Positions 52,786 through 61,065 of a stretch of DNA of 64,000 bases are shown piece after piece. The notes beneath the pieces were generated by a model. That model ran no database searches, was not told the origin of the DNA, and worked only from the letters and a program-made list of their open reading frames with translations. Position numbers and translations under genes: made by a program. The stretch spans positions 1-64,000 of the forward strand of contig JANOPZ010000043.1 in the NCBI GenBank assembly GCA_031422195.1, written 5' to 3'. This DNA is from JALOTE01 sp031422195 (lineage in GTDB: Bacteria; Pseudomonadota; Alphaproteobacteria; Rhizobiales; Rhizobiaceae). Within the stretch, counting starts at the first letter, position 1, and every line of letters begins with the position of its first letter.

Positions 52786-53514
52786 ATGGCTAATTTCGAA
52801 ACCAACCGCTTCAACCAGACTGGTGCCCAAACCGGCGCTGTGGTTGATCAGGGTTTGCGTTCCTATATGCTCAAAGTTTATAACACGATGGGCCTCGGCT
52901 TGGGATTGACCGGTGTTGCAGCGCTTGGCACTGCGACACTTGCCGCCAACAACCCGGCATTTGCTCAGCTCATTTATGCCTCACCGCTTAAATGGGTGAT
53001 CATGCTGGCGCCATTGGCTGCGGTGTTCTTTTTGTCTTTCCGCATTCAATCTATGAGCCTGTCAGCGGCGACAACAACATTCTTCGTTTACGCCGGTATT
53101 CTGGGTGTTTCGCTGTCGTCGATCTTTATGGTCTATACCAGCGCCTCAATTGTCCAGACGTTCTTCATCACAGCCGCTTCGTTTGGTGCGTTGTCGCTTT
53201 ACGGCTACACAACCAAACGTGACCTGACAGGGATGGGTTCATTCTTGTTCATGGGCATGATCGGCTTGATGCTTGCGATGGTGGTCAATATTTTCTTGGC
53301 ATCATCTGCACTACAATTCGTGATTTCGGCAGCGGGTGTTTTAATATTCGCAGGCCTTACCGCCTACGACACCCAAGACATCAAGAACATGTACTATGAA
53401 GCCGACGATGCCGATTCGATGGGCAAGAAAGCCTTAATGGGCGCTCTTCGCCTCTATCTCGACTTCATCAATATGTTTATGTTTTTGCTGCAGTTTCTTG
53501 GCAACCGCGAATAA
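52786..53514 (+). CDS. Bax inhibitor-1/YccA-family membrane protein
   Basis: A 242-residue protein with seven hydrophobic segments and the family end SADSMGKKALMGALRLYLDFINMFMFLLQFLG preceded by ALTAYDTQDIKNMY-type sequence. Relatives conduct calcium in a pH-dependent way or modulate FtsH. I chose the ATG at 52786 after GGAAGGGAG. It stands alone, followed by a clear terminator. Confidence 0.9.
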   Translation: MANFETNRFNQTGAQTGAVVDQGLRSYMLKVYNTMGLGLGLTGVAALGTATLAANNPAFAQLIYASPLKWVIMLAPLAAVFFLSFRIQSMSLSAATTTFFVYAGILGVSLSSIFMVYTSASIVQTFFITAASFGALSLYGYTTKRDLTGMGSFLFMGMIGLMLAMVVNIFLASSALQFVISAAGVLIFAGLTAYDTQDIKNMYYEADDADSMGKKALMGALRLYLDFINMFMFLLQFLGNRE

Positions 53515-53543
53515 CACCGAGCGTTTTGAATTGAGTTTGAGAG

Positions 53544-53570
53544 GGCCGGATGGAAACATCCGGCCTTTTT
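53544..53570 (+). terminator. Intrinsic terminator of the Bax-inhibitor-like gene
   Basis: GGCCGGATG and CATCCGGCC form a nine-base perfect stem with the tetraloop GAAA, followed by five T. It lies between two convergent genes. Confidence 0.88.
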
Positions 53571-53576
53571 GTTTGA

Positions 53577-54374
53577 TTAAGCCTCGAATGTAGCAATCAC
53601 CGGCACATGGTCAGATGGCCGTTCCCAACCCCGCGCTTCACGGAAAAACTCGATACGCATCGAGATGTCCGCCAAATCCTTAGAGGTCCAAATGTGGTCT
53701 AACCGGCGGCCGCGATCATTGGCGGTCCAGTCGGCTGACCTGTAGCTCCACCATGAATACAGCTTTTGCGGCTCAGGGTGATGAAGCCGCGCCAGATCAA
53801 CCCAATGACCGTTTTTAATGAGCGCTTTCATTGTGTCGGTTTCGATCGGCGTATGGCTGACAACATTTAAGAGCTGCTTATGGCCCCAGACGTCATGTTC
53901 ATGGGGTGCAATGTTCAAGTCACCCACCAGCACCGAACCCGGCGTTGCAGCAAAAGCCTTCATTTCTTCTAGAAACCCAAGTTTATGTGCAAATTTCGGA
54001 TTGATCGCCACGTCAGGCTCATCACCGCCTGCTGGAACATAAAAATTATGGACCTGCACATCGCGGCCGCCAAGCTGATGGCCTGTCGCAATATGCCGGC
54101 AATCGTCCAGCCCGTAAAACTGGCGGCGTTCGATGGCCACGAGTGGGTGCCGCGATAATGTGGCAACACCGTGATAGCCCTTTTGGCCGTGGACTGCCGC
54201 ATGCGTATAGCCAATGGCGGCAAACGCTTTATAGGGAAACGCATCGTCGGGGCATTTGGTTTCTTGCAGACATAAAACATCAGGCGAGTAACGCTGCAAG
54301 AATTGCACCACCAATTCGGCGCGCAACCGGACTGAGTTAATATTCCAAGTGGCAATCGAAAAATTTTTTATCAT
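53577..54374 (-). CDS. xthA: Exodeoxyribonuclease III
   Basis: A 265-residue Mg-dependent AP endonuclease/3' exonuclease for base-excision repair. Family motifs are IATWNINSVRLR, LCLQETKCPDDAFP, NFYVPAGGDEP, LVGDLNIAPHEHDVW and the catalytic end GRRLDHIWTSKDL and PSDHVPVIATF. It converges on the Bax-inhibitor-like gene, with only a terminator between. Confidence 0.95.
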   Translation of the reverse strand: MIKNFSIATWNINSVRLRAELVVQFLQRYSPDVLCLQETKCPDDAFPYKAFAAIGYTHAAVHGQKGYHGVATLSRHPLVAIERRQFYGLDDCRHIATGHQLGGRDVQVHNFYVPAGGDEPDVAINPKFAHKLGFLEEMKAFAATPGSVLVGDLNIAPHEHDVWGHKQLLNVVSHTPIETDTMKALIKNGHWVDLARLHHPEPQKLYSWWSYRSADWTANDRGRRLDHIWTSKDLADISMRIEFFREARGWERPSDHVPVIATFEA

Positions 54375-54448
54375 TCAATACCGTTTGCAGCCAATGTCAG
54401 ATGCCGCAACCCGATTTTCATCGCGGTCGACGTTTGAGCACAGAAAAC

Positions 54449-55666
54449 TTAAATCGCTTCACCGGCCAGTAATCTCGGGCTGCTGGCGGACAGCCCTGCC
54501 GCCTCACCAATGAAAAACTGCTTTAAGCGAGGCAGCCGGTCAACCAGACCAAGACCAACGGTGCGCGCCAACCGTAACGCAGAATTATCATTGGAGAAAA
54601 GCCGGTTTAATAAATCTGTCGTCACACCCATCCGCACCGTATCAAAGCGGCGCCATTGTTCGTAGCGCTCCAATACCGCAAGTGAACTAAAATCCTCACC
54701 GCGTCTTAAAGCCTCAACCACCACTTCTGCCAAAGCCGCCGCATCTTTGAAGCCCAAATTGAGACCTTGGCCCGCAATCGGGTGAATGCCATGGGCGGCG
54801 TCACCGGCGAGCGCCAAACCATCACGCACAAAATCGCGCACCAATGTTAATCCAAGCGGATACGACTTTGGTTTGCCTTCAAAATGCAACGCCCCCAATT
54901 TCAGACCAAAGCGCTGCTCAAGTTCAGCTTCAAAAATAAACGGGTCTTCATTTAATATTCGTTCCGCATCTTTGGCAGTTTCTGTCCACACAATCGACGA
55001 GCGGTTGCCGGATAGTGGAAGCGTTGCAAACGGTCCGGCTGGCAAGAAATGCTCTTCAGCGCGGCCTTCATGCGGCCGCTCATGGGCCACTGTGCCAACA
55101 ATGGCCGACTGGCCGTAATCAATGTGGGTGGATTTGATACCTGCAGCTGTGCGCAACGTGGATTTCACACCATCACACGCGATTGCCAACCGGCAGGTGA
55201 GTGTTTCGCCGTTTTTCAAAGTCAGCCTCGACAAACCATTTTCGCGGATAAAACCAACCGCAGCCCAACCCTGTTTGACAGGCAAACCAAGCCCTTCCGC
55301 TTTAACCCTGAGTTCACGGACCATGGCGACATTTGAAACCATACGCGCAAAAGGCTCGCCGGGCTCTGCATCACCGCCAAACGTTAGAAACACAGGGCGC
55401 ACTGGGTCAGCTGTACGGCTGTCGGTGACAATCATTTCAGTGATCGGCTGGCTTTCAGCCTCAATCAAATTCCAAACACCAAGTTGACCCAGCATACGAA
55501 CTGCAGCTGCTGCAACGGCAGACGCCCGCGCATCGTTCTTCCAAACGCCCTCAGGTGCTGCATCTATGACCAAAATATCGAGGTGAGGCGCAGCTTGTTT
55601 GATTGATACCGCAGTGGCAAGGCCAATATAGCCCGCGCCAGATATGATGATGTCATGGTGTGCCAT
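54449..55666 (-). CDS. UbiH/UbiF-type FAD-dependent ubiquinone biosynthesis hydroxylase
   Basis: A 405-residue flavin monooxygenase of the UbiH/COQ6 family that hydroxylates the ubiquinone ring. It has the FAD loop IIISGAGYIGLATAVSIKQ, the second FAD motif LALAGDAAHGIHPIAGQGLNLGFKDAAAL and CDGVKSTLRTAAG in between. Which ring position it acts on cannot be told. I chose the ATG at 55666, where MAHHDIIISG begins. It is divergent from the 6S RNA gene. Confidence 0.9.
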   Translation of the reverse strand: MAHHDIIISGAGYIGLATAVSIKQAAPHLDILVIDAAPEGVWKNDARASAVAAAAVRMLGQLGVWNLIEAESQPITEMIVTDSRTADPVRPVFLTFGGDAEPGEPFARMVSNVAMVRELRVKAEGLGLPVKQGWAAVGFIRENGLSRLTLKNGETLTCRLAIACDGVKSTLRTAAGIKSTHIDYGQSAIVGTVAHERPHEGRAEEHFLPAGPFATLPLSGNRSSIVWTETAKDAERILNEDPFIFEAELEQRFGLKLGALHFEGKPKSYPLGLTLVRDFVRDGLALAGDAAHGIHPIAGQGLNLGFKDAAALAEVVVEALRRGEDFSSLAVLERYEQWRRFDTVRMGVTTDLLNRLFSNDNSALRLARTVGLGLVDRLPRLKQFFIGEAAGLSASSPRLLAGEAI

Positions 55667-55789
55667 AGCAAATTCCTTTGGGATCATCTTAGCCATCACA
55701 TAGAGATAACAAAACAGGCCACTTCGTCGCGTTGATTGTTGTTCCGGCTCTTTAATTGCTTATTTTGAAATGAAAGGTGGCTAACTGCA

Positions 55790-55975
55790 ACCATTACGCC
55801 TATATTTCATGCGCGGTCTGCGCTTCCCGGCAGAAGACTTTTTCCCCGGGGCCATACGATTCCAAAGGGAGCTATCCCTGCTTCGGGCCGTGGCCTGAGG
55901 CATACGGCGCCCACCTACTCTGTAGGTTCCCGGGATCGCATCTTCACCGGTTGTCGTGGATCGCACTTCTTTTTT
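55790..55975 (+). ncRNA. ssrS: 6S RNA (SsrS)
   Basis: This 350-bp gap has no convincing protein gene but strong stem-forming sequence. It contains a long rod with a central open region: GGGAGC/TATCCC-type pairings near 55870, the CCCACCTAC/GTAGGTTCC hairpin near 55910-55935 and TCCCGGGA. It ends in a long T/C run near 55970. Its place, directly upstream of the 5-formyltetrahydrofolate cyclo-ligase gene, is the classical location of 6S RNA, which binds sigma-70 RNA polymerase in stationary phase. The ends are approximate. Confidence 0.8.
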
Positions 55976-56046
55976 TCTTCTAAGTCTTACTGTTCACGTC
56001 GAAGGCGGTTTTGCCTCGGCGTTGACCTAAAGATTTGAGGTGCCAA

Positions 56047-56631
56047 ATGACTGATTCACGTGAAACAAAACAAATGCTAAGACAAGCGGCCCAAGCGCGC
56101 CGTGACGCGCTGGCCATGGAATTCCGCGTCGATGCTGCTTGGCTGATGGCGGGTTATTCTGGCGACATTCCGTTTGATCCCGGCACGATTATTTCTGGTT
56201 TTCTGCCAATCAGGTCGGAAATTGATGCGCGGCCAATTATGGCTGAACTCCGCAAAAAAGGTGCTCAACTTTGCCTCCCCGCAGTTATTTCCAAAACTGA
56301 AATCATCTTCAGGCAATTTGACCGCCAAGGTGAATTGATACCCGCCGGTTTTGGCACGTTTGCGCCGCCAAACAATATGCCAGTTCTGGAACCGCAAATT
56401 TTGATTGTGCCTCTTTCAGCATTTGACGCGCGCGGCCATCGTATCGGCTATGGAGCCGGCTACTACGACCGTGCCATTGCCAAGCTGATCGATAAAGGCA
56501 TGACACCGCGTTTGATCGGGCTGGGCTTTGATTGCCAGCGTGTAGAACATGTGCCGGACGAAGCCCATGATGTGCAACTTGAGGCAATCATCACTGAGTC
56601 AGGCTTGCATCGGTTTCCGCTTCAGGGCTAA
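56047..56631 (+). CDS. fthC: 5-formyltetrahydrofolate cyclo-ligase
   Basis: A 194-residue ATP-dependent enzyme that converts 5-formyltetrahydrofolate to 5,10-methenyltetrahydrofolate. It shows FLPIRSEIDARPIM, LCLPAVIS, ILIVPLSAFDARGHRIGYGAGYYDRAI (ATP/folate loop) and IGLGFDCQRVEHVPDEAHDV. I chose the ATG at 56047 because family homology begins soon after. Codons 3-7 lie within a parS-like palindrome. It lies just after 6S RNA, the pairing seen in many proteobacteria, and ymdB follows after 31 bases. Confidence 0.93.
   Translation: MTDSRETKQMLRQAAQARRDALAMEFRVDAAWLMAGYSGDIPFDPGTIISGFLPIRSEIDARPIMAELRKKGAQLCLPAVISKTEIIFRQFDRQGELIPAGFGTFAPPNNMPVLEPQILIVPLSAFDARGHRIGYGAGYYDRAIAKLIDKGMTPRLIGLGFDCQRVEHVPDEAHDVQLEAIITESGLHRFPLQG
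56052..56067. promoter_or_regulatory. parS-like site in the fthC 5' end
   Basis: TGATTCACGTGAAACA differs at one position (third base) from the ParB-binding consensus TGTTTCACGTGAAACA. It lies within the coding sequence, about 7.4 kb from the parS site in rsmG, as expected of origin-proximal parS clusters. Confidence 0.6.
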
Positions 56632-56662
56632 GCCAGATCTTAACTTAATTGGCTGGTTGCAA

Positions 56663-57484
56663 ATGCGATTTCTTTTTCTGGGTGATATGGTGGGCCGCGT
56701 TGGCCGTGTTGCTGTCTATGATCGGCTTCCAGCTCTGATCGATGCTTGGAAATTAGATTGTGTCGTTGTCAACGGCGAGAATGCGGCAGGTGGTTTTGGC
56801 ATTTCCTACGATATTTTCAAAGAAACCATCGCTGCAGGTGCCGATGTTGTCACCACCGGAAACCATGTGTTTGACCAGCGTGAAGCCCTTGACTTTGCGG
56901 CGCGTGAACCGCGTTTTTTAAGACCTGCCAATTATCCCAAAGGCACACCCGGACGTGGAGTGACAGTGTTCGAGGCCCGTAACGGCGCACGCGTTATGGT
57001 CGCCAATATTATGGGCCGCGTTTTTATGCATCCGGAGCTTGATGACCCGTTTGCTTGTGTCGAACCCATCATCGAAGCCCATCCTCTTGGCCAAACGGTC
57101 GACATGAGCTTCATTGATTTTCACGCTGAAGCAACCTCTGAAAAAATGTGCTTTGCCCACCATGTTGATGGATCGGTCTCGATGGTTGTTGGCACGCACA
57201 CGCACCAGCCTACTGCTGATCACCAGATTCTTGATGGTGGCACAGGCTATATGACCGACGCCGGTATGTGCGGTGATTATGACAGTTCCCTCGGCATGGA
57301 TAAGGCCGAGCCGCTCAATAGGTTTCTAACCAAAGTGCCGCGTGGACGTTTTGAGGCCGCTTCTGGCCCGGCAACACTCTGTGGTGTAGCAGCCGAAATA
57401 TCGGACCGAACCGGTTTATGTGAAAAAATAGCGCCATTGCGTCTCGGCCCCAGATTGTCTGAGGCTTTGCCGCCCTGGTGGTGA
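56663..57484 (+). CDS. ymdB: YmdB-family metallophosphoesterase
   Basis: A 273-residue di-metal phosphodiesterase. It has FLGDMVGRVGR (metal Asp), VVNGENAAGGFG (Glu), VTTGNHVFDQREAL (Asn and catalytic His), FHAEATSEK and VVGTHTHQPTAD. Relatives hydrolyse 2',3'-cyclic nucleotides or cAMP and influence biofilm. I chose the ATG at 56663, the start of MRFLFLGDMVG. It is co-oriented with fthC and followed after 14 bases by the deiminase gene. Confidence 0.9.
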   Translation: MRFLFLGDMVGRVGRVAVYDRLPALIDAWKLDCVVVNGENAAGGFGISYDIFKETIAAGADVVTTGNHVFDQREALDFAAREPRFLRPANYPKGTPGRGVTVFEARNGARVMVANIMGRVFMHPELDDPFACVEPIIEAHPLGQTVDMSFIDFHAEATSEKMCFAHHVDGSVSMVVGTHTHQPTADHQILDGGTGYMTDAGMCGDYDSSLGMDKAEPLNRFLTKVPRGRFEAASGPATLCGVAAEISDRTGLCEKIAPLRLGPRLSEALPPWW

Positions 57485-57498
57485 ACGGAGATTTTCAC

Positions 57499-58596
57499 AT
57501 GATGACACGCAGAACGGTGCTTAAATCATCTCTAGCGTTATCCGCGTTGGGAGGGCTTAACATCAAGGCCTCTGCAAACACCGGCGCAGCTGCAAACGGC
57601 TATCGCTATATCGATGAGGCCGCGCGTCATACCCGCACCTTTATGCAATGGCCGGTCAATCGCGAAATTCACCCTGAAGCAGATTTTCTCATTTGGCTGC
57701 AGCAAACCATCGCCAAAACCGCCAATGCCATCGCTGATTTTGAGCCCGTGGTCATGCTTATGGGAAGTGAACATCAAAAAGCAGCGCGAAAACTGTTATC
57801 GGCTAAAGTCGAGATTTGGGATATACCGACCGATGATTTGTGGTGCCGCGATTCCGGCCCGCATTTTGTCTCTAATAGAAAAACGCTCGGCGTCTCACAG
57901 CTCAATTTCAACGGCTGGGGCAACAAACAAACCCATGTCAATGACGGTCAGATTGCCGCCACTGTCGCACAGCGGCTTGGCCTTCCAGTGTTTAATAATG
58001 GTGTGGTCGGCGAGGCTGGCGGCATTGAGGCCAATGGCGACGGGCTGCTGCTCGCCCATGAAAGCTCTTGGATAAATCCAAACCGTAATACCATCTCAAA
58101 AGACGAAATCACCATAAAATTACTTGAGGCTTATGGGGCCAAAAAGATGATCTGGGCACCTGGCATCATTGGCGCTGACATCACAGATTATCATATTGAT
58201 TCGCTGGCACGGTTGGTTGATGCCAAGATGGTTCTCATTCAAATGCCGGAAAAACCGAGCCCGGATGATCCGTGGTCTGTGGCAGCATTTGAAACATTGG
58301 CTGTGTTGCAACGCTCAACCAACCCGGAAGGCGAAAGGCTAATCATTGAAAAGCTGCCAGAGCCTGTCAAAATCCGTAGCAAATCGGCTGACTTTGTTAC
58401 CGCCTATGCCAATTATTATATTTGCAACGGCGCAATTATAGGGTCGCAATTTGGCGATAAAGATACCGATCAGGAAAGTGCAGCCATTTTGAAACGGCTG
58501 TATCCGGGACGGGAAATCATCCAGCTAAACATTGATGCTATTGGTGAAATCGGTGGCGGTATTCATTGTGCCACGCATGAGCAGCCTGAGGTCTAA
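57499..58596 (+). CDS. Tat-exported agmatine deiminase/peptidylarginine deiminase-family protein
   Basis: A 365-residue guanidine-modifying enzyme with the pentein fold. The catalytic Cys is in EIGGGIHCATHEQ near the C-terminus, the His in ITDYHIDSLARLVD, and the acidic WCRDSGPHFV near residue 115. An N-terminal twin-arginine signal (TRRTVLKSSLALSALGG) sends it to the periplasm, whereas ordinary agmatine deiminase is cytoplasmic. The substrate could be agmatine or peptide or protein arginine outside the membrane; the sequence cannot decide. The ATG at 57499 is followed by a second ATG. A small membrane-protein gene follows after four bases. Confidence 0.85.
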   Translation: MMTRRTVLKSSLALSALGGLNIKASANTGAAANGYRYIDEAARHTRTFMQWPVNREIHPEADFLIWLQQTIAKTANAIADFEPVVMLMGSEHQKAARKLLSAKVEIWDIPTDDLWCRDSGPHFVSNRKTLGVSQLNFNGWGNKQTHVNDGQIAATVAQRLGLPVFNNGVVGEAGGIEANGDGLLLAHESSWINPNRNTISKDEITIKLLEAYGAKKMIWAPGIIGADITDYHIDSLARLVDAKMVLIQMPEKPSPDDPWSVAAFETLAVLQRSTNPEGERLIIEKLPEPVKIRSKSADFVTAYANYYICNGAIIGSQFGDKDTDQESAAILKRLYPGREIIQLNIDAIGEIGGGIHCATHEQPEV

Positions 58597-58600
58597 TCCA

Positions 58601-59017
58601 GTGTGGAATTGGTTTTCAAAAAACGCGCAACCCTTTGCGGCACTTTTCTCAGCATTGGCTCTGGTTGGAGTGCTTTATCAGGTTGCCGCCGGTGAACGGG
58701 CCCAGCGCGAACAGTCGGCCCGGGATATTTACCGCGAATTTATCGCATTGACGATCAATAGGCCTGAGCTTGTCAGTTTCGAGTGGATCCCCGAAGCCCC
58801 GGAAAAAGATCGCATCGCTTATGAAGCCTATGTTGAATATATGCTTTACACGTCTGAACAGGTGATTTCTGTTGATGCAGAATGGCAGCAAACCATGCGC
58901 GGCTGGTTTGAAAACCACACGGTTTATCTCTGCACTTTCAACGAGCTGGGTGCGTACACACCGGCTGTGCAAGCGCTGATCACTGACGTGACAGCCGGCT
59001 TATGTAAATCTAGTTAG
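58601..59017 (+). CDS. Small single-span membrane protein of unknown function
   Basis: A 138-residue protein starting with GTG at 58601 (TGAGG lies just upstream). One hydrophobic segment (PFAALFSALALVGVLYQVAA) near residues 12-31 anchors it, and the rest is a soluble acidic domain with three helices predicted by eye and several conserved-looking Trp and Tyr residues (FEWIPEAP, YEAYVEYMLYTSE, MRGWFENH). No family is recognised. It begins four bases after the deiminase stop, so it is probably co-translated. Its end overlaps the convergent MBL gene by four bases. Confidence 0.7.
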   Translation: MWNWFSKNAQPFAALFSALALVGVLYQVAAGERAQREQSARDIYREFIALTINRPELVSFEWIPEAPEKDRIAYEAYVEYMLYTSEQVISVDAEWQQTMRGWFENHTVYLCTFNELGAYTPAVQALITDVTAGLCKSS

Positions 59018-59862
59018 TTCAAATTCTTTGGCACAAACACCGTTGGCGTCTTCGGGAGTGTGCCAAGCGACACAGCCAGTGCATCGCCGTCAAGGTATTT
59101 CACAGCAAACCCGGCACCAAGCTTGTCAATAAAGTTTTGAACCGTGTTGCCACGCAAATGCATTGGCAAAACCACCGATGGGCGGAGGCGCTTCATCAGT
59201 TCACCCATAGCAGATTGGCTTAGCGTATGCCGTCCGTCGACAGGTACCATAATCACATCAAGCCTGCCGATTTGTGCAAATTGGTTGTCGGTCAGCGATG
59301 TATGCAAATGGCCAAGATGACCAATACAAAGATCAGCAGTCTCAAAAATGAAAATCGAGTTGCCGCCACGCCGCAACTCATCGCCATATCGCGTATCAGT
59401 GGCCACATTGCGCACCAGCATATCGCGTTCAACAATTGAATGTTGCGCAGGAGTTATACCATCAAGGCTCCAGCCTTTCAGAACATGTTTAATCGCAGGA
59501 TCGGGCGCGGGCGTCCAATGGGTGCGATGGGCATTGTTCATCGTGACGATGTCGGGAACTGGGTTCAGAGGCAGTCCATAATAATCGGTTGCGGCCGTAA
59601 CGCCTTGCGGCGAGACGATTTGCCAAACCGCGTGGTCAATATAATTTAGCAGGACTTCCGGGAGACTGCCTTGTGTACGAACAAACGGTAGCGGAGCAAG
59701 CTCAGCGCTAGTAAACAACACTTTCGGCGCCAGCTCCGGTCCGGCATCGACCATTGCGAGGCATTGAGACACCGGCGTTTGCGCTGCCGCGGCAAAAATT
59801 AGCGACCCAAAAATCAACGATAGAGGCGCAATCTTCAGAAACAACTTTCGCAGAGCAAACAT
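59014..59862 (-). CDS. Exported MBL-fold metallo-hydrolase (UlaG-like)
   Basis: A 282-residue exported metallo-beta-lactamase-fold protein. A signal peptide (KIAPLSLIFGSLIFAAAAQ) leads the protein. Possible metal ligands are TMNNAHRTHW, then CIGHLGHLH, MVPVDGRHTL and VLPMHLRG. The HxHxDH motif of typical members is replaced by NNAHRTH, as in the UlaG-like group. Substrate unknown. It is divergent from holA, and its 3' end converges on the small membrane-protein gene. Confidence 0.8.
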   Translation of the reverse strand: MFALRKLFLKIAPLSLIFGSLIFAAAAQTPVSQCLAMVDAGPELAPKVLFTSAELAPLPFVRTQGSLPEVLLNYIDHAVWQIVSPQGVTAATDYYGLPLNPVPDIVTMNNAHRTHWTPAPDPAIKHVLKGWSLDGITPAQHSIVERDMLVRNVATDTRYGDELRRGGNSIFIFETADLCIGHLGHLHTSLTDNQFAQIGRLDVIMVPVDGRHTLSQSAMGELMKRLRPSVVLPMHLRGNTVQNFIDKLGAGFAVKYLDGDALAVSLGTLPKTPTVFVPKNLN

Positions 59863-59978
59863 TTTGCTATCCCTTGCCTGTTAACCACCAAGTATAACTG
59901 ACTATAAAATGTAGGATGCAGCACAGACATGACAAGTGCACGCTTGCTTTCAGGCGAGTGGCGCAGCAATAAACGCCC

Positions 59979-61031
59979 ATGACTGAGCTTAAAGCCAAAG
60001 ATGTTGAAAGCTATCTGCGCCGGGCGCCCACCCATGCAATTGTACTGATCTACGGCCCTGATCGCGGATTGGTATCAGAACGTGCGAGCCGCATTGTTAA
60101 GCAGTTCGGCGTTAGTTTGGATGATCCATTTTCAGCAGTCAGGCTTGATGCCACTGAAATTGAAGCCGACCCGCCACGTCTTGCAGATGAAGCAGCGACG
60201 ATTTCAATGTTTGGCGGCAAACGTTTGATTTGGGTAAAGGGTGCCGCCGGTCAGAAGTTTGTGTCTGCCGTCACAAGCTTGTGTGATAACCCGCCGAAAG
60301 ATGCGTTGGTTTTAATCGAGGCTGGCGAACTTAAAAAAGACTCTGCTTTGCGAAAAGCTGCAGAAAAATCCCCCGGCGCAGTCACCATGCCCTGTTACCC
60401 CGATGAAGGGCGCGGCGTTGAGACCCTCATTGACGAAATGCTGCAACTCCACCGGCTTTCAATTGATATTGATGCGCGGCAATGGCTCAAAGCCAGGCTC
60501 GGCGGCGACAGGCTGGCTTCGCGCAGCGAATTGGAAAAACTAGCGCTTTACGCCAAAGGGCAGAAAAAAATAGCCTTAGAGGACGCGCAGCAATCTGCCG
60601 GTGATGTTTCTGCGCTGTCTATTGATGCTGTCGTTGAGGCCGTCATGACTGGCAATGCTGCCGGTGTGGATGCAGCGTTTAGCAAACTCATTACCGGCAA
60701 GCAGCCTTCTGCTCTGGTTCTGTCCGCAATGATACGTCAAATGCAAGTGCTTCTCCCGCTGCGCGAAAGCATGGAGCGCGAAAACAAATCGATTTCGACG
60801 CTGGTCGCCGCCATGCGTCCCACTCTGTTTGGTCCGCGCAAGACGGTTATGGAGCAAGCGCTCGCCAATTGGCCGCTCGACAGCATCACCCGTGCCTTGG
60901 ATCGCTTGGCAAATGTCACGCTTGAAGCCCGTCGAAAGTCGGTACTCGAAGATGAAATCATCCGCTTTTCCTTGCTCGGGTTGGCAAGTGAAGCCAAACG
61001 CGCATCGGGTTCCAGCTGGCGGGTGAATTAA
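59979..61031 (+). CDS. holA: DNA polymerase III delta subunit HolA
   Basis: A 350-residue clamp-loader subunit. It has the AAA+-like N-terminal domain VLIYGPDRGLVSERA, AATISMFGGKRLIWVKGA, and the C-terminal clamp-loader helical bundle LSALIDAVVEAVMTGNAAGVDAAFSKL-type sequence. It opens the beta clamp at replication forks. In many rhizobia leuS and lptE precede holA; here an MBL gene lies there instead. It converges on parB across 34 bases. Confidence 0.92.
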   Translation: MTELKAKDVESYLRRAPTHAIVLIYGPDRGLVSERASRIVKQFGVSLDDPFSAVRLDATEIEADPPRLADEAATISMFGGKRLIWVKGAAGQKFVSAVTSLCDNPPKDALVLIEAGELKKDSALRKAAEKSPGAVTMPCYPDEGRGVETLIDEMLQLHRLSIDIDARQWLKARLGGDRLASRSELEKLALYAKGQKKIALEDAQQSAGDVSALSIDAVVEAVMTGNAAGVDAAFSKLITGKQPSALVLSAMIRQMQVLLPLRESMERENKSISTLVAAMRPTLFGPRKTVMEQALANWPLDSITRALDRLANVTLEARRKSVLEDEIIRFSLLGLASEAKRASGSSWRVN

Positions 61032-61065
61032 TTGATATACGGGTTATCTTATTGATAAAATTCAA

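Noticed and set aside
55777..55983. Frame of 68 codons between the UbiH-type gene and fthC
   Set aside because: The same bases are better explained as 6S RNA; the peptide has no family features.
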